DNA of 9,672 nucleotides from an uncultured Saprospiraceae bacterium. Lineage in GTDB: Bacteria > Bacteroidota > Bacteroidia > Chitinophagales > Saprospiraceae. Position 1 is the stretch's first letter; every line of letters starts with the position of its first letter. The notes beneath the pieces are model-generated. The model made no database searches, was not told the origin of the DNA, and saw only the letters and a program-made list of their open reading frames with translations. A program made the position numbers and the translations under genes. Shown here one piece after another: positions 7,637-9,672 of the stretch. The stretch covers positions 1 through 9,672 of the forward strand of contig CAKUWM010000086.1 of NCBI GenBank assembly GCA_934699305.1. The letters run 5' to 3'.

Positions 7637-7675
7637 GGGCATTTTAAAGTTCATTTAAGTTTGGGATATTATATT

Positions 7676-7704
7676 AAACTCCGTTCGACAACGGAGTTTT
7701 TTTT
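7676..7704 (+). terminator. Intrinsic (Rho-independent) terminator after the acyl-CoA dehydrogenase
   Basis: A perfect 10-bp stem AAACTCCGTT (7676-7685), tetraloop CGAC (7686-7689), complementary arm AACGGAGTTT (7690-7699), running into eight T residues (7697-7704). It begins 39 nt after the stop codon. It separates the dehydrogenase from the secreted-protein gene downstream, which must have its own promoter. Confidence 0.92.
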
Positions 7705-7780
7705 ATTTTTAACAACATCATGACTACTTTCTATTTGCAATTTTCACTTTGTCATCATTATTCAATTGACTATTTCGTTG

Positions 7781-7788
7781 TATATTTG
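7781..7788 (+). promoter_or_regulatory. Possible -7 element for the right-edge secreted protein gene
   Basis: TATATTTG fits TAnnTTTG exactly and is the best match between the terminator and the signal-peptide region. A TTG lies 12 nt upstream, too close for a normal -33 element, so only half of the promoter is supported. Start of transcription near 7794 would give a leader of about 100 nt to the TTG start candidate at 7893. Confidence 0.35.
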
Positions 7789-7892
7789 AAGTTAGAATAT
7801 TTGATTTGATTTATAAAAATGTTTCATATTTACGGTCGGGTTATAGGGTTAACCTCAAAAATAAATCTGTTTCGTTAAGATCGGACACCAAT

Positions 7893-9672
7893 TTGTTTTA
7901 CATCATAAATAAGTATTTTAAGCGGCAATTTCTCAACAACATTTCTCCCAAATGCCAATTTGCTCTAATTCTGGTACTTCTATTTACCTCCTTAGTCTCT
8001 CAAAATGCCTTTGCAACACACAATCGTGCCGGAGAAATCATATTTAAGCAAGTTGGAGATTTGCGGATTAGAGCATCAATAGTTACTTACACAAAAGCTT
8101 CAAGTATTGATGCAGATAGGGATACTCTAATTTTATTTTGGGGGGATGGGACATTCGACAAAGTCGGTCGAAATAATGGGGGCGGAAAAGGTATAATTAT
8201 AGGGCCTGATATAAAATATAATATATATACCTTTGAACACACCTATCCTTCGCGAGGCACTTATACTATGAGCATGACTGATCCCAATAGAGATGCCGGA
8301 ATCCTCAATGTTAATCCTCCCAATTCAGAAAATATTCCTTTCTACATTGAAACAACATTCACATTCTTAAATTCGACCTTTCAAGGTTATAACAACGCTC
8401 CTACCCTTTTACAGCCACCTATTGACATAGGATGTGTTGGTCAAACCTTTATACACAACCCAAATGCATTTGATATTGATGGCGACAGCCTGGTTTATGA
8501 GTTAATTGTACCCATGATGGCAGTTGGCACACCAGTCCCCAACTATGCTTACCCCGACCAGATTATCGCAGGATCTAACAATATTATGACATTAAATACC
8601 ATTAGCGGTGACATATTATGGAATGCACCGCGTAAAGCAGGAGAATACAATATTGCAATTCGTATTAAAGAATTCAGACAAGGTATTATGATTTCTTCCA
8701 CAATCCGTGATATGCAGATCATCATTGATATCTGTGACAATCGACCTCCCAAAATCGAAACAATAGCAGAGGCTTGTGTCGTCGTTGGTCAGACATTAGC
8801 TTTTGATGTGAAAGCGACCGATCCGGATGGACCTCCACAAAAAATTAAATTGACAGCCTTAGGTGGCCCCTTTGCTATTGATGGGAACAAGGCTCAGTTT
8901 GATGCACCCCAACAATATACTATTCCGCCATTAACTGCAAAATTTTCCTGGACTCCTGACTGTAATGCAATCAGCAACTCTTATTATTCTGTCATTTTCA
9001 AAGCAGAAGATAATTTTCAAGATTCCATAGGCTTGGTAGATTTAAAATCCGTTAAAATAAAGGTTATTGGACCCGGACCGGAAAACCTTGTTGGTGAATC
9101 CTCATTAACCACCATAATATTAAAATGGAAACAACCTTATTTATGCGAAACGACTAAAAATCAATACTTTAAAGGATTTAACGTTTGGCGAAGAATTAGT
9201 AGCAATAGCTTTCAACCGGACACTTGTCATCCAGGCTTGGCAGGTAAAGGTTATGAAAAAATTGCTTTTAATCAAAATACTTTTGACGGTCAATCCTTTA
9301 TCTATGTTGATAATCAAGTCGAAAGAGGAAAAGCTTATTGCTATCGAGTAGAGGCTGAATTTGCTTTGACTTCACCGGGTGGATTTCCATACAACAAAGT
9401 CCAAAGTCTTCCATCAAATGAAATATGTGTTCTTCTCAACTTAGACGTCCCATTGATAACTAAAGCATCCATAATTTCAACAGGAGGCTCTGACTCTTCG
9501 TTTGTACAATGGATTAAACCAAGGATAACAGACTTTGATACTTTGTTAAACCCAGGTCCATACAAATACATATTAAAACGAGGAATAGGTATCAATCCAT
9601 CTTCTTTTTCAGAAATAAGTGGAGCTACTTTTACATCTCAACATTTTTTAGATCCACTCGATACCTCATATA
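7893..9672 (+). CDS. Large secreted multidomain beta-sandwich protein (PKD/Ig/FN3-like), probable T9SS cargo; non-ATG start, 3' end outside window
   Basis: The frame is open from 7770 to the right edge, but its first in-frame ATG is far inside the mature protein (about 8274). The N-terminus must therefore use another codon or carry a mutation. I chose TTG at 7893 as the only conventional alternative start near the signal peptide; ATA at 7905 (would read M-NKYFKRQF) and ATT at 7941 (short, typical signal peptide) are also possible. Numbering from 7893: a basic N-region, hydrophobic core FALILVLLFTSLV (23-35), likely cleavage after NAFA (Ala41) before THNRAGEI. Then a PKD-like domain with WGDGT (83-87) and a GGGKG turn; a domain from 167 starting NAPTLLQPPIDIGC with DIDGDSLVYEL; an Ig/cadherin-like domain from 281 with KATDPDGPP; and fibronectin-III-like domains from about 393 and 518. 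Many spaced cysteines suggest disulfides. Proteins beginning ATHNRAGEI with this order usually end in a gliding-motility-type (type B) sorting domain; that end is not visible here. No enzymatic motif is seen, so adhesion or a surface role is inference. Confidence 0.8.
   Translation, partial: MFYIINKYFKRQFLNNISPKCQFALILVLLFTSLVSQNAFATHNRAGEIIFKQVGDLRIRASIVTYTKASSIDADRDTLILFWGDGTFDKVGRNNGGGKGIIIGPDIKYNIYTFEHTYPSRGTYTMSMTDPNRDAGILNVNPPNSENIPFYIETTFTFLNSTFQGYNNAPTLLQPPIDIGCVGQTFIHNPNAFDIDGDSLVYELIVPMMAVGTPVPNYAYPDQIIAGSNNIMTLNTISGDILWNAPRKAGEYNIAIRIKEFRQGIMISSTIRDMQIIIDICDNRPPKIETIAEACVVVGQTLAFDVKATDPDGPPQKIKLTALGGPFAIDGNKAQFDAPQQYTIPPLTAKFSWTPDCNAISNSYYSVIFKAEDNFQDSIGLVDLKSVKIKVIGPGPENLVGESSLTTIILKWKQPYLCETTKNQYFKGFNVWRRISSNSFQPDTCHPGLAGKGYEKIAFNQNTFDGQSFIYVDNQVERGKAYCYRVEAEFALTSPGGFPYNKVQSLPSNEICVLLNLDVPLITKASIISTGGSDSSFVQWIKPRITDFDTLLNPGPYKYILKRGIGINPSSFSEISGATFTSQHFLDPLDTSY

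Noticed and set aside
7819..7878. ATG at 7819 as start of the right-edge gene
   Set aside because: It is in a different frame and hits a TAA after 19 codons; it could at most be an upstream mini-frame.
7952..8048. ATG at 7952 as start, via a frameshift into the signal peptide
   Set aside because: It is out of frame with the hydrophobic core, and the main frame stays open and coherent upstream of it, so there is no evidence of a shift.
8549..9595. Two minus-strand frames (8549-8752 and 9341-9595)
   Set aside because: Both are antisense to the large secreted-protein frame, which has a signal peptide and domain motifs; neither short frame shows any.

Overview
The window looks like a chromosomal segment from a member of the Bacteroidota, probably a gliding or secretion-active environmental lineage (Saprospiraceae, Chitinophaga or a relative is a guess). 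The evidence is AT-rich DNA, TAnnTTTG-type -7 promoter elements, weak Shine-Dalgarno use, a type IX secretion (T9SS) C-terminal sorting domain at the left edge, a BatA-type membrane protein, a StlD/DarB-type ketosynthase and a NamZ (DUF1343) lipoprotein. I see no insertion sequence, phage gene, CRISPR array, tRNA or rRNA. Most of the window is ordinary core or accessory chromosome, and I found no clear multi-gene novel system.

Layout. (1) 2-583, plus strand: the 3' end of a secreted alpha/beta-hydrolase with a T9SS type A sorting tail. (2) 593-1738, minus strand: a ketosynthase III of the StlD/DarB (dialkylresorcinol/flexirubin) family, tail-to-tail with gene 1 and separated by only 9 bp. (3) 1739-2049: a gap that seems to be a long leader for the ketosynthase, with a good promoter at its far end. 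(4) 5310-2050, minus strand: a probable two-gene operon, a BatA/VWA-like membrane protein followed by a NamZ-type exo-N-acetylmuramidase lipoprotein. The operon promoter sits so close to the first gene that the mRNA may be leaderless. (5) 5413-5634, plus strand: a small CBU_0592-type membrane protein, divergent from the operon. (6) 5861-7636, plus strand: a VLCAD/ACAD9-like acyl-CoA dehydrogenase, standing alone and closed by a strong intrinsic terminator at 7676-7704. (7) About 7893-9672, plus strand: a large secreted multidomain beta-sandwich protein that runs off the right edge. Its reading frame has no ATG at or before the signal peptide, so ATG-based ORF calling misses it.

The genes do not form one pathway. 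The common themes are the cell envelope and lipids: two exported proteins at the edges, a peptidoglycan-sugar hydrolase coupled to a membrane-anchored VWA protein in the middle, and two fatty-acyl enzymes (one condensing, one oxidising). The observations most worth following are the ATG-less start of the right-edge protein, the promoter placed against the BatA-like start codon, the BatA-NamZ pairing, and the roughly 290-nt leader of the ketosynthase gene.
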